64,000 nucleotides of DNA from Clostridium_AQ sp900552125 (GCA_037892765.1 JBBKBW010000010.1), one strand, 5' to 3'; positions 52,601 to 61,673 are shown, counted from the first letter of the stretch. Numbers and translations: made by a program. Notes: generated from the letters alone by a model not told the origin.

Positions 52601-55051
52601 ATCAATACTATCGGTGGTGTAACAATACCGGCAGGTGATGATCAGATGAAGGGGGGAGCCTTTGCGGTATGGAATGACATGACCGATTATTTAGACAATG
52701 GTGTCAGTGAATATGATGTTTATGATCGTATTGAAAGAGGTCTTCCTTTATTTGCGGCTAAACTATGGGGAAAAGGTAGTATGAATCTTCAACAGGCTAA
52801 ACAGACATCCGATGATTTAGGAGATGCGCCTAGAACTAATTTTGGATATGAAATCACAAGTGAGGAAGATGCTATTTTAAATCTTTCTATGGATAATCTA
52901 AAGGACTCTTCTAGTAGTCATCATGCGATTACCTTAGGTAAGAATGCAGAAATAGAACAAGTAGACTTTAAAAATGCATTAAAGCTGAATGGTAAAGAAA
53001 GTTATATTAAAACTGATCTTGATACAGCCGGATTAGGTAATGATTTACGTATAAAAGTAAAACGGACTTCCAATTCTTTAGATGAACAGATTTTATTAGA
53101 AAGCTCCTATGGGAGTATGAAAGCAGTACAAAAAGATACAGGTAAAGTAGGCTTCTCAAGAGAACTCTTTGACTATTCATTTAACTATACTTTACCTATA
53201 AATGAATGGGTTGAGTTGGAATTTAAGAATCAGCAGAACAAGATGGAATTATATGTAAATGGGAAATTAGTAGATGTTTTAGGTGATGATGAAAAAATAG
53301 AAGGACGTAAAATGTTAGCAACTGGCATGTTTCCGCTTTCTAGGATTGGAAGCATGACAAATGCATTTATTGGATATGTCGATGATGTACGAATTGGGAA
53401 AAACGACAGTTTTGTTACTACGATGCAGCTTGATCATGCAATATGGAATGCAGAAGCAGTATTGTCTACACAGAGTAATGTAAGCTTAAGCACTACGATA
53501 AAAGAGGCTAAAAAACTATTATCATCTTATCAGCTAGATCAGGCTAAGATATCACAATATACGAAGGATATTGAAGATGCATTAACTATGATGAAGTATC
53601 AGAAAGCTGACTATACAAGAATAGATGCTTATATATCGCTAACTAAAACTCTTGATCAATTCACCAAAGGCAGTGTACAGCAGCTTAATCAAGCGCTAGA
53701 TAACGTTCGATATAAGCTGCCTTATAAGCTTCAAACAACCGTAGATTCTTATGAAAGTGCAATTGTTAGTGCATTAGATAGATTAACATTGACAAAGGAA
53801 ATTGATCAAAACTTTATTGATCGATCAAAATTAAGTGCTAGTGCTTCCAGTTATCAAAAAGATGGTTCAGATCCTAAAAATGTATTAGATGGATCTACAT
53901 CTACAATGTGGCATACAGCTTGGAGTAATACTACTATGCCGCATTGGATCAATCTGGAAAATAAAGAAAGTATGGAAGTGAAAGGAGTTGTCTATGTACC
54001 TCGTCAAACAGGTGTAAATGGTAATCTGACAAAATATCGTATTGAAGTAAGTGATAATGGCAGTGATTATCAGACTGTTGCGGAAGGTACATTAAAGAAT
54101 GATACTGAAACAAAAACAATTTCATTTGATCCTGTGAAAACAAAGCATGTGCGAATTGTTTATGTAGGAGCGGTAAATAATAATGGTTCTGCATCAGAAA
54201 TTCAGCTTATACAAGCAAATGTCAAAGCGGATATTAATGGCATAAATGAAATGATCAATCATGCGAAAGCATTGAAAGATTATGGATTTACACAACAGAC
54301 ATGGAATGCTTTACAGAACGTTATCACAAAAGCTGAGAGTCTTTTAGAGAGTGAAGATGCAAATGCAGTAATTGAAATGAAGCAGGAACTTGCTTATAGT
54401 ATCGTAAGTCTACGCTTAACTGCTAAAGTGGAAGCAGTAGATAAATCAGTATTAGAAATGATTATCAAAGAAGCAGAATCAAAAAATAAGGAAATGTATA
54501 CAGAGGAAAGCTGGATCGTATTTGAAACAACGCTGAAAGAAGCACATGTAGTTTTCTTAGATGATAAAGCAGTTCAAGAAGAAGTAGATAAGGCAGCTAC
54601 AGAATTAACTAATAGCATCCAGGCATTAGTAGAAAATATCGTAGAAGATGTTGTACAAAAAGATAAGCTGTATGAAGCCTTAGAGAAATATGCAGGATAT
54701 ATTAGTACGGATTATACGAAAGAAACATGGAACTTATTCAAACAAGCATATGATCATGCTAGTACTGTATATACAAATCTTAACGCAACACAGGAAATGG
54801 TTGATCAAGCTATGGAGAAATTAATAGAAACTGCTTCTAATCTAAAGAAAGAGGAAGCAGAAACGATAGATCCTAGTACTCCAGAGAAAGAAGAATCTGA
54901 TAAAACAGATACGGAAAATGAAACTACCAAAAAACCTGATAAAGTAATACCGGAGACTGGTACTCAATCCTATATAGGGATATGGTTTATATCGATTATA
55001 TTAACGGGAATAGTAATTCGTGTTTGGTATCATAAAAGAAAAAGTATGTAA
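49679..55051 (+). CDS. GH20 beta-N-acetylhexosaminidase, multidomain, sortase-anchored
   Basis: 1790 residues from TTG 49679 (GAGGAAGGAG upstream; an ATG at 49658 lies before it). Signal peptide to about residue 31. Three F5/8 type C modules at about 33-176, 186-314 and 328-472; a GH20b-like domain 575-688; the GH20 barrel 695-1038 with the Asp-Glu pair in VHIGADEYH near residue 875; a LamG-like domain 1068-1250; a fourth F5/8 module 1388-1514; three FIVAR-type helical repeats to about 1725. The C-terminus has IPETG, a membrane helix and the tail WYHKRKSM, an LPXTG-type sortase signal. It cleaves terminal N-acetylhexosamine from glycans such as mucin or milk oligosaccharides; linkage specificity is not readable. 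Confidence 0.9.
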   Translation: MKKIVKPIMISLVVASIAITCVPLNDIFIHAESKENFALNKEGFASFEDVENGFQAEKALDGKEGNDSRWAAKEGESSAWLCVDLAGEKTFDEFRILQENESQRIGKFLIEGSHDGSTFESIYQSEDKSLTNGYEADLRVKLESNVTYRYVRIHIQSLIKEAYPSISLREFEVLGTTAEVNTPVNENLALHKSVTTSVEYATMPGSNLCDDDEKSRWSSEQKPIQWAYVDLQESYNFNTFSMIWEDKNNYASAYNIYVSDDVNKWGDPVIKRTGNTSSTSTEILEDSVKGRYVKLEVITQTGYPSVSCRDFKVMLSDSQISPQDPMENVALNMMAASDSNETKELNALKAVDGDKTTRNSRWASGLGSGQHWLSIDLGEKRNIKTVYLYWETRKAMDYEIQLSDTGAEGSWYTVKHIKNQPLQKNDKIVLDKAETAQYIRLYVNSFTADDPDTANSWNNVSVYEMEVYGGEPSESVSDILNQIKIEEPQLGDKKLKLKLPQNADYEVIYNGTDYEQVVDEKLNIYEPIVDTVVKVSFKITNKKTKEYEFKEIGLTIPGTYKQEEKDNAAPLILPELREWKGLSGSFTLTSSSRIVYDQSELKEVAEAMAEDYLDLTGNSMEIVQGSPKANDIYFTLSKDASKGLMKEGYLLDINDQVTVSAQTTTGAYWGTRSILQALKKNDFKTLPKGIARDYPLYEIRGFILDVGRKTFTMDYLQQLVKEMSWYKMNDFQIHLNDNLIPLEYYSQKGEDVFQAYSAFRLESTIKEGGNNGLNKQDLTSTDMFYSKNEFRDLIKESRTLGVNIVPEIDTPAHSLALTKVRPDLRLGEYGRENDHLNLISKYSESLSFVQSIFSEYMTEENPVFDEETIVHIGADEYHASSESYRRFVNDMLDYVEDTGRKARVWGSFTQANKGEEIEAEGVEINLWNFGYANMDQMYENGFDLINCNDGNYYIVPNAGYYYDYLSDSTMYNLDINTIGGVTIPAGDDQMKGGAFAVWNDMTDYLDNGVSEYDVYDRIERGLPLFAAKLWGKGSMNLQQAKQTSDDLGDAPRTNFGYEITSEEDAILNLSMDNLKDSSSSHHAITLGKNAEIEQVDFKNALKLNGKESYIKTDLDTAGLGNDLRIKVKRTSNSLDEQILLESSYGSMKAVQKDTGKVGFSRELFDYSFNYTLPINEWVELEFKNQQNKMELYVNGKLVDVLGDDEKIEGRKMLATGMFPLSRIGSMTNAFIGYVDDVRIGKNDSFVTTMQLDHAIWNAEAVLSTQSNVSLSTTIKEAKKLLSSYQLDQAKISQYTKDIEDALTMMKYQKADYTRIDAYISLTKTLDQFTKGSVQQLNQALDNVRYKLPYKLQTTVDSYESAIVSALDRLTLTKEIDQNFIDRSKLSASASSYQKDGSDPKNVLDGSTSTMWHTAWSNTTMPHWINLENKESMEVKGVVYVPRQTGVNGNLTKYRIEVSDNGSDYQTVAEGTLKNDTETKTISFDPVKTKHVRIVYVGAVNNNGSASEIQLIQANVKADINGINEMINHAKALKDYGFTQQTWNALQNVITKAESLLESEDANAVIEMKQELAYSIVSLRLTAKVEAVDKSVLEMIIKEAESKNKEMYTEESWIVFETTLKEAHVVFLDDKAVQEEVDKAATELTNSIQALVENIVEDVVQKDKLYEALEKYAGYISTDYTKETWNLFKQAYDHASTVYTNLNATQEMVDQAMEKLIETASNLKKEEAETIDPSTPEKEESDKTDTENETTKKPDKVIPETGTQSYIGIWFISIILTGIVIRVWYHKRKSM

Positions 55052-55056
55052 TTGAG

Positions 55057-55085
55057 AAAGGTGAGGGACTATGCTTCACCTTTTT
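55057..55085 (+). terminator. Terminator after the GH20 gene
   Basis: AAAGGTGA pairs with TCACCTTT across an 10-nt loop, followed by T residues. Confidence 0.8.
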
Positions 55086-55144
55086 CACATTTATAAAAAA
55101 ACATGATAAAATGATAATAACGATAAGCAGAAAGGAAGGTTAAG

Positions 55145-56140
55145 GTGGATAGAGAATTATATAATTTAAAGAAAGAAAATGAGCGTCTACAAAAATTACA
55201 GGAGCTGGATTATCTGACAGGTATTTTTCATCGAGGTGCGATGGAGAAGAAAATCAACGAAGTCTTGTCAGAAAAACAATATGGAGTGTTATTTATCATT
55301 GATATTGATAATTTTAAAGAAATCAATGAAAACTATGGGCATAGTATGGGAGATGCAGCCTTATGCAGACTAACTGAAATGCTACAGACAATTACACTTC
55401 GAAATGATATATTAGGAAGAGTAGGCGGAGATGAATTTGTAATATTTATGCCGATAGCACAGAATATATCTTTTGTGGAAAATCGCTGTAAACAGATGCA
55501 GAAAAGCTTAAAGAAACTACAGTTGGATGATAAATTTAAGCTTCGTATATCACTTACCATTGCAGGAAGCGTTTATGAAGATGAAGATACCTTTACCGAT
55601 ATGTTTGATCGTGCCGCAAGCTCTTTATATCAGAAAAAACAAGAGAAAGAAGAAGATGATTATGGAAATTTAGAAGATAAACAGCATATTGAATTTACAG
55701 AAACAAGAGGAATTCAAATGGATATGCAAAGAATCCATGAAGAACTTCGTGAACAGGTATTATTGCCAGGAGCTTATTGTCAGAATTATGAAGTATTTAA
55801 AAGCATTTATCGTTTCATTGAGCGACAGATGAAGCGAAATAACAGCAGTGCCTATATTATTCTGATTACCATGACAGATGATAAACAAGGCTTTCCTAAG
55901 CTGCAGACAAGAACAGACTTGTTAAAAATCTTAATGGATGAGATTCAGCATTCCTTGCGAGCTGGAGATGTGTTTACCCAATATAGTAGCTGCCAGTTCC
56001 TTATCATGGTATCTGATGTCAATGAAGAACAGGCAAAGGTAATCGGACAGCGTATCTGTGATTCTTTTTATAAAAGACAGGAAAAAATTAAAGAGCATAT
56101 CTTAGTGCATCATTGTTATCCATTGAGTCCTGCAAAATAA
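55145..56140 (+). CDS. Diguanylate cyclase (GGDEF) with a second degenerate GGDEF-like domain
   Basis: A 331-residue soluble protein from GTG 55145 (AAAGGAAGG upstream). A short N-terminal coiled coil is followed by a GGDEF domain: LDYLTGIFHRGAM, DIDNFKEINENYGH, and GRVGGDEFVIF with the intact catalytic motif. The product-inhibition I-site RxxD is not present, since the position reads LRND. Residues about 190-331 form a second unit (LLPGAYCQNYEVF, AYIILITMTDD, LRAGDVFTQYSSCQFLIMV) lacking GGDEF, related to the C-terminus of the BTAD regulator at 12481. Makes c-di-GMP; no membrane sensor is visible. Confidence 0.88.
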   Translation: MDRELYNLKKENERLQKLQELDYLTGIFHRGAMEKKINEVLSEKQYGVLFIIDIDNFKEINENYGHSMGDAALCRLTEMLQTITLRNDILGRVGGDEFVIFMPIAQNISFVENRCKQMQKSLKKLQLDDKFKLRISLTIAGSVYEDEDTFTDMFDRAASSLYQKKQEKEEDDYGNLEDKQHIEFTETRGIQMDMQRIHEELREQVLLPGAYCQNYEVFKSIYRFIERQMKRNNSSAYIILITMTDDKQGFPKLQTRTDLLKILMDEIQHSLRAGDVFTQYSSCQFLIMVSDVNEEQAKVIGQRICDSFYKRQEKIKEHILVHHCYPLSPAK

Positions 56141-56266
56141 ATACTTAAAGGATTCTTCAATAATTACCATAATTTTCTATGAATAGCGGCTTGATTTCGA
56201 TAGAAATTATTACTTTACCTAAGTCGATGCTCATAGTATAATAATACTACTGCGAGGTGTAGAATT

Positions 56267-57127
56267 ATGGCAGAGAAAATAGGATTAATATGTGAAGGCG
56301 GAGGAACAAAAGCTGCATATACATGCGGTGTATTGCAGTGTTTTCTAGATAATGATATTGAATTTCCATATACGGTTGGAATTAGTGCAGGGGCAGAAGT
56401 ATTATTGCCATTTGTTTCTAAGCAAAAAGATCGTTTACGTGTAACTGGTGTTGATGCCGCAAGTGATAAAAATGCTATTGGTATTTCACCATTATTAAAA
56501 GAAAGAGGAGTTTTCGGTATTCGCTATGTCTGCGATTTCATTGAAAAACATGCTCCGTTGGATTATAAAACGTTTATGGAAAACCCAACAAAATTGGATA
56601 TTGGTGTCTATAATATGGATACTAATGATGTTGAGTACTTTCCTAAAGAATATTTTGATCCGGATAAACAGATTCTGATTCAGGCTAGCTGCGCATTATT
56701 TCTATTGACAAGACCATATAAGTTTAGAGGTCACACATATATGGATGCCGGTTTGGTGGATATGATTCCGATTGAACAAAGTATTCGTCAAGGAAATGAA
56801 AAACATGTGTTCATTTCTACAAAAGAAGAAAACTATGTTCGTAAACCAGCACCAAGATGGCAGTTAATTTTAGCAAGCTTATTTTACCCAGGAAATAAAA
56901 TGGTTCGCGAGAATTTAAAAGTCCGCCATCTTAATTACCAGAAACAATGGCAGAAGGTAAAAGATCTGGAAAAAGAAGGAAAAGCGATTGTATTACGTCC
57001 TAGTGCTGATTATGGAGTAACACGTTATACGCATGATAAAGAATTATTAGGTCGCTGGTATGACTTAGGATATCAGGATACATTGGATCGCTTAGATACT
57101 ATCAAAGAATTTATGGGAATAAAATAG
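56267..57127 (+). CDS. Patatin-like phospholipase
   Basis: A 286-residue patatin-family acyl hydrolase, RssA/YjjU-like. The oxyanion hole is LICEGGGTKAAYTCGVL, the nucleophile is Ser in GISAG, and the dyad Asp is in YMDAGLVDMIPI. Likely cleaves acyl chains of membrane lipids. Start at ATG 56267 with GCGAGGTG upstream. It ends at a bidirectional terminator shared with the xre gene. Confidence 0.88.
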   Translation: MAEKIGLICEGGGTKAAYTCGVLQCFLDNDIEFPYTVGISAGAEVLLPFVSKQKDRLRVTGVDAASDKNAIGISPLLKERGVFGIRYVCDFIEKHAPLDYKTFMENPTKLDIGVYNMDTNDVEYFPKEYFDPDKQILIQASCALFLLTRPYKFRGHTYMDAGLVDMIPIEQSIRQGNEKHVFISTKEENYVRKPAPRWQLILASLFYPGNKMVRENLKVRHLNYQKQWQKVKDLEKEGKAIVLRPSADYGVTRYTHDKELLGRWYDLGYQDTLDRLDTIKEFMGIK

Positions 57128-57152
57128 CCGTATCGCGGGATACGGCTTTATT
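57127..57152. terminator. Bidirectional terminator between patatin and xre genes
   Basis: GCCGTATC (57127-57134) and GATACGGC (57139-57146) form a perfect 8-bp stem with T-rich flanks on either strand; the two convergent genes share it. Confidence 0.85.
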
Positions 57153-57462
57153 TTGGATTTAATAATAAATCAATTAATATTGCAATAGTTTCTTTCTCTT
57201 TATTTGTCAATAAGTGCCATTTTCTTAATAATTCCTGTTCTTCTATATCACAATTTTGATCTTTAGAACCATCATAAAAGAATTCACTCATAGAAACATT
57301 CATAGGCTTTAAGAGTGCTTCTAATGTGGGAAAAGTAGGAAGATTGTTTTTACGGAATAAAGAATTAATTGTGCTTTGAGGGACTCCGGATTTTACAGAT
57401 AATGCATATTCTGTCAAATCATTCTGCTTCATAAGTGCTCTTAGTTTTTCTAAATAGTCCAT
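57148..57462 (-). CDS. XRE-family helix-turn-helix regulator
   Basis: A 104-residue protein with an N-terminal XRE/Cro helix-turn-helix (YLEKLRALMKQNDLTEYALSVKSGVPQSTINSLFRK, with the recognition part GVPQSTINSLFRK). The C-terminal 40 residues form helices (EEQELLRKWHLLTNKEKETI) likely for dimerisation. It is divergent from the LicD gene across a region with three regularly spaced palindromes, which should be its operators. It is probably a repressor of itself and perhaps of licD. Confidence 0.88.
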   Translation of the reverse strand: MDYLEKLRALMKQNDLTEYALSVKSGVPQSTINSLFRKNNLPTFPTLEALLKPMNVSMSEFFYDGSKDQNCDIEEQELLRKWHLLTNKEKETIAILIDLLLNPK

Positions 57463-57514
57463 AGTATCTTCCTTTCGCTGATAATATTGTAATACGAAGA
57501 AATGTTATATTATT

Positions 57515-57568
57515 AACGAAAAGGCGTTATATATAACGAATAAGCGTTAATGGTAACGATTTGTCGTT
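57515..57568. promoter_or_regulatory. Three operator palindromes at exact 20-bp spacing
   Basis: AACGAAAAGGCGTT (57515-57528), AACGAATAAGCGTT (57535-57548) and AACGATTTGTCGTT (57555-57568): each AACG-N6-CGTT, starting 20 bp apart. They lie between the divergent xre and licD genes. A 20-bp period puts the sites on nearly the same DNA face, as expected for cooperative binding by an XRE dimer. Confidence 0.75.
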
Positions 57569-57648
57569 TTCTTACCATTTTGTGATATTTGTGAAAAAGC
57601 GTTGTTTTCAAAATATATATCTTCTATAATATAGAATGGTGATTTGTA

Positions 57649-58464
57649 ATGAAAGAATACATACTAAAAACAAAAGAAGATGGTACCAAAATCACAGTAC
57701 GTGATGTACAATTAACATTGTTAGAAATGATGAAAGATATAGATGTAGTTTGTAGAAAACATGGCATTTCTTATTGGCTTACAGGTGGAAGTGCTTTAGG
57801 TGCTGTTCGCCACAAAGGATTTATTCCATGGGATGATGATGCGGACATCGGAATGATGCGCGAAGACTATGAAAAATTTCAGAAAGTCGTACATGAGTTA
57901 GGGGATCAGTATGTTATACAGAGCTTTGATACACATAAAGAGTATAATGTTCTAATACCTCCAATGAAGATACGAAAAAAAGGAACCTACTGTGAAGAAG
58001 TAAATTTTCTTTTAAAAAATAAATGTAAAGACAGTGATGGATTATTCATTGATGTATTTATTCTAGATTATGTCAGTGAAAATAAGGCTAAAGATTTTAT
58101 CTGGAGAATACGTAATGGAATTTTGATGGTACTAATTGCAATATTTGAAAATCTTCATATGAATCCGTTATTACTGAAAAAGAGATTTGTGCGTAATGCG
58201 AAGAAATATGGTCAGATTAATTCAGGTTCAAAATATATCGGTTATGATTTGACTTGGACGTTTAATTCTTTTTTTCATCCTGTCGTTTACCTCAAAGAAA
58301 GTGTTTTTCCAATACAATATGTACAATTTGAAGATACCATGCTGCCTATCCCCAAAAGGCCCAAGGATATGCTGGATGTGGAAGTTTCTGTAAATCATAT
58401 GAGCTATCCGCCATTAAAGGATCAGGTACCAAAACATATTAAAGATATAGAGTTGCATTTATGA
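57649..58464 (+). CDS. LicD family phosphotransferase
   Basis: A 271-residue member of the LicD/nucleotidyltransferase-fold family. Signature: YWLTGGSALGAVRHKGFIPWDDDADIGMMREDYEKF, where WDDDADIG carries the metal-binding Asp residues; DGLFIDVFILD follows. LicD proteins transfer phosphocholine or similar groups to surface polysaccharide or teichoic acid. No lic or capsule genes lie nearby; the acceptor is unknown. Divergent from xre, with the palindromes upstream. Confidence 0.88.
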   Translation: MKEYILKTKEDGTKITVRDVQLTLLEMMKDIDVVCRKHGISYWLTGGSALGAVRHKGFIPWDDDADIGMMREDYEKFQKVVHELGDQYVIQSFDTHKEYNVLIPPMKIRKKGTYCEEVNFLLKNKCKDSDGLFIDVFILDYVSENKAKDFIWRIRNGILMVLIAIFENLHMNPLLLKKRFVRNAKKYGQINSGSKYIGYDLTWTFNSFFHPVVYLKESVFPIQYVQFEDTMLPIPKRPKDMLDVEVSVNHMSYPPLKDQVPKHIKDIELHL

Positions 58465-58486
58465 TGTAGAAAGGGAAGGGATATCC

Positions 58487-59788
58487 ATGGCATATGTACC
58501 ACGTCAAAGGAGATATAAAATTCGCTGGAAATTCGCAATCCCGCTTTTACTTCTGGTTATATTGATTATATATGCTATCGTTGGAATGTTACTTCCTGAC
58601 CCAGAAGAAAAAGAGGAACAAAAGTTTACCGTATGTGGATTAAACAATGAAGATACTATTCATTTATTAAATAAGGTAGAAACAAAGAATACCTATACAG
58701 TTAAAGATTATTTATACTATGGGGAATCATTAGGTCTTTATACTGAGACTTATGATCCTATCAATGGAGAAGATGGATTAGCTGGTAAAACGGTAGAATT
58801 GCATAACTTATGTACTGATGAAACAGTCCCAATGACTATGGATTCTACAGCGGATCAAAAAATTACTTTACAGGATTTAGAACCAGGCTTTTATGAAGTA
58901 ACTGTCATTGATAATCTTATCAGTAAACGTATTGTTTATGATAAGCCATTGACTTCTGAGCCATTTACTACCGTTCAACGCAATAATGTGGTTAATTCCG
59001 TGCAAATATTAGCTGATAAAGATTTATTGAAGGATTATGATATATCATGGGATCAGAATTATTTATTCCTAAATATTGAGGAAACAAAACCTAGTGAAGA
59101 TGATATTGATGTTTTAATTGACCCTTATAGTCTTCATACGGATTTAACATATACTCCAGATGAAGGGAATAAAGGAAATGGTCTCACAGAGTATAAAGAA
59201 ACATATCAGGCTGCTTTATGGATGAAGGATGAGCTTGAAAAGCATGGTCTTCGTGTAGAAATAACGAAATCAAGTGAGGATGAGGTTCCTCCTCCAGCTT
59301 ATGGAGCAGATGGAAGATTAGCACAGGGCTATAAGAAGAATGCACGTTATTATCTTTTCTTAAGGTTTAATACAAATGTTGATGATAGTATCAAAGGTGT
59401 AGAAATCTGGCATAGTGCCTATAGCAGTGCAACTTTAGGTAAACATATCATGTATGGCTTAGAGAAAAATCTAAACATGGAAGGAAGTCCGTATACAAAT
59501 GCGAATAATCCAGGAGTTGGTGCTAGTCCACTGATGGAAAGCGGCTATGATTTATATGCCAATATCAGAGAAAGCGGAGGAAGGGCTACCTTAGCAGGAA
59601 GAGCTACAGAAACATCGCAGGAAGAAAATAAATCTTTTGCGAATGCGAATGGCATGCTTGCATTGGAAATTGATTTTGGATATGTATCTAATAAAGAAGA
59701 TGCTACATTCTGGAAGAATCATAAGGAAGAAATCGCAAGACAGGCGGCAGCTTCATTTGCGAGTGGAATTAATGTAGATAACGAATAA
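58487..59788 (+). CDS. Membrane-anchored amidase_3-like protein with altered catalytic residues
   Basis: A 433-residue protein with one N-terminal membrane helix (FAIPLLLLVILIIYAIVGMLL) and an extracellular part. Residues about 95-200 hold a small beta domain. Residues about 205-433 align with N-acetylmuramoyl-L-alanine amidase_3: LIDPYSLHTDLT in place of DPGHGG, EYKETYQAALWMKDEL with the Glu ligand, YLFLRFNTN where zinc enzymes have F-S-I-H-x-N, and LALEIDFGYVSN with the final Glu. Both zinc-ligand His positions appear changed, so it may bind peptidoglycan without cutting it. Starts at ATG 58487, 22 bp after licD. Confidence 0.75.
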   Translation: MAYVPRQRRYKIRWKFAIPLLLLVILIIYAIVGMLLPDPEEKEEQKFTVCGLNNEDTIHLLNKVETKNTYTVKDYLYYGESLGLYTETYDPINGEDGLAGKTVELHNLCTDETVPMTMDSTADQKITLQDLEPGFYEVTVIDNLISKRIVYDKPLTSEPFTTVQRNNVVNSVQILADKDLLKDYDISWDQNYLFLNIEETKPSEDDIDVLIDPYSLHTDLTYTPDEGNKGNGLTEYKETYQAALWMKDELEKHGLRVEITKSSEDEVPPPAYGADGRLAQGYKKNARYYLFLRFNTNVDDSIKGVEIWHSAYSSATLGKHIMYGLEKNLNMEGSPYTNANNPGVGASPLMESGYDLYANIRESGGRATLAGRATETSQEENKSFANANGMLALEIDFGYVSNKEDATFWKNHKEEIARQAAASFASGINVDNE

Positions 59789-59809
59789 AATAGAGAGATG
59801 GTGATACTG

Positions 59810-61669
59810 ATGAAATATCAGATTCATAAAGGGAGTAAATATTTCGGTGCAACTACCGTTTTTGAGAATATACAATTTGAAATAAGAAATACAGAAAAAA
59901 TCGCAATCGTAGGAAGAAATGGCTGTGGAAAAACAACTCTTTTGAAAATAATTGCGGAAACTGAACCATTAGATCGTGGAGAAATCCATAAAGAAAATCG
60001 CTTGCGCATTGGATATCTTGCACAGACAACTTTTTCTAATGAAGATATGCTTGTTGAAGAAGAAATGGAAAGTGCTTTTGATAATATAAAAGCTTTAGGA
60101 AAACGTTTAGAAGAATTGACTGAAAAAATGTGTGAGGATCATAGTGATGAAGTATTGAATGCATATGCTAATGTACAGACTCAATTTGAAGAACTAGGTG
60201 GCTATACTTATCGTAATGAAATGATGACGATCTTTACTAAATTCGGATTTTCAGAAAGTGATTTAAAGCGTCCGATTTCTTCGTTTTCTGGAGGACAAAA
60301 GACAAGATTAGCCTTTGTTAAACTATTATTGAGTAAACCTGATGTATTATTGCTGGATGAGCCTACCAATCATCTGGATCTAGAAACAATAGAATGGCTA
60401 GAAGGTTATATTAAACGATATCCTAAAGCTGTAGTATTAGTATCCCATGACCGTATGTTTTTAGATGATGTCGCAGATGTCATTTATGAAATCGAATATG
60501 GTGTAATGCGAAGATATCCAGGAAATTATACAAACTATGTCAATGTGAAAAAAAGTGATATTGAACAGCAGAAAAGTGCATATGCAAGACAACAGAAAGA
60601 AATACAGCGAATGGAAGAACTGATTGAGAAATTTCGCTATAAGAAAAACAAAGCTGCATTTGCACAGTCAAAAATAAAATATCTGGAAAGAATGGATCGC
60701 ATTGAAGATCCTAAAACAGATGAAAAAACCTTTCATGTACGATTTGAACCTCGTACAAAAGGTGGTAAAAGAGTACTGGAAGTAAAAGATTTATGTATTG
60801 GCTATGATCATCCATTGTGTACAATCAACTTAGAGATCATGCAAGGGAATAAAGTCGCAATCATTGGTCCTAATGGAAAAGGAAAATCAACATTTATGAA
60901 GACATTGATGGGACAGATTCCGGCATTATCTGGAAACTTCCTGTTAGGACATCAGATAGAAGTTGGTTATTTTGACCAGGAACTAGCGCAGTTTGATTCT
61001 AATCAAACAGTATTGGAAGAAGTATGGAATAGCTTTCCAGAGTTAAATCGTACACAAGTAAGATCAGCTTTAGGATGTTTCCTATTTAGTGGCGAAGAGG
61101 TATTTAAAACAGTAGATTGTTTATCTGGGGGAGAAAAGGTACGTTTAAGTTTTGTGAAACTAATGCTTTCACATCCAAATTTTCTTTTAATGGACGAACC
61201 GACGAATCACTTGGATTTAATAGGTAAAGAAGCATTAGAGGAATCTTTACAGGGATATGAAGGGACAATGTTATTTGTATCCCATGATCGTTATTTCATA
61301 AGCAAGCTGGCTACAGCAATTCTAGTAATTGATGATGGAAAGGCAACCTATTATCCATTAAACTATCAGGATTATATAAATAAAGATAAAGTAAAAACGA
61401 CAGAAAGCACAGTAAAAGAAAAGGATAAAAAATCTGGACGTAAGCCAGAGAGAACAATTAATTATGGTAAAGAAATCAGTAAGCTGGAAAAGAAAATTGC
61501 TTCTAAAGAAGAAGAATTGGAGCAGTTAAGAGAATTGCGTTTTGAGCCAGAGTACTACCATGATTATCAGAAAATGAAAGAATTAGATGATACCATTGAC
61601 GATGTCCATAATGAAATAGAAAATCTCATGCAGAAATGGGAAGAGTATAGTGAATTAATGGAAGCATAA
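59810..61669 (+). CDS. ABC-F family ATPase
   Basis: A 619-residue protein with two ATPase domains and no membrane segment. Start chosen at ATG 59810 rather than 59798. First domain: GRNGCGKTT, SSFSGGQKTRLAF, LLLDEPTNHLDLETIEWLEGY. A linker with charged helices (QQKSAYARQQKEIQRMEEL). Second domain: GPNGKGKST, DCLSGGEKVRLSF, LLMDEPTNHLDL. The C-terminal 80 residues are a coiled coil (ISKLEKKIASKEEELEQL). This layout is the EttA/Uup/ABC-F type that acts on ribosomes; whether housekeeping or antibiotic protection cannot be decided. Confidence 0.92.
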   Translation: MKYQIHKGSKYFGATTVFENIQFEIRNTEKIAIVGRNGCGKTTLLKIIAETEPLDRGEIHKENRLRIGYLAQTTFSNEDMLVEEEMESAFDNIKALGKRLEELTEKMCEDHSDEVLNAYANVQTQFEELGGYTYRNEMMTIFTKFGFSESDLKRPISSFSGGQKTRLAFVKLLLSKPDVLLLDEPTNHLDLETIEWLEGYIKRYPKAVVLVSHDRMFLDDVADVIYEIEYGVMRRYPGNYTNYVNVKKSDIEQQKSAYARQQKEIQRMEELIEKFRYKKNKAAFAQSKIKYLERMDRIEDPKTDEKTFHVRFEPRTKGGKRVLEVKDLCIGYDHPLCTINLEIMQGNKVAIIGPNGKGKSTFMKTLMGQIPALSGNFLLGHQIEVGYFDQELAQFDSNQTVLEEVWNSFPELNRTQVRSALGCFLFSGEEVFKTVDCLSGGEKVRLSFVKLMLSHPNFLLMDEPTNHLDLIGKEALEESLQGYEGTMLFVSHDRYFISKLATAILVIDDGKATYYPLNYQDYINKDKVKTTESTVKEKDKKSGRKPERTINYGKEISKLEKKIASKEEELEQLRELRFEPEYYHDYQKMKELDDTIDDVHNEIENLMQKWEEYSELMEA

Positions 61670-61673
61670 ATAG

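Noticed and set aside
57148..57649. Toxin-antitoxin reading of the XRE and LicD divergent pair
   Set aside because: LicD is a known phosphotransferase-type enzyme and the genes are divergent, not an operon; the operator set fits a simple XRE repressor.
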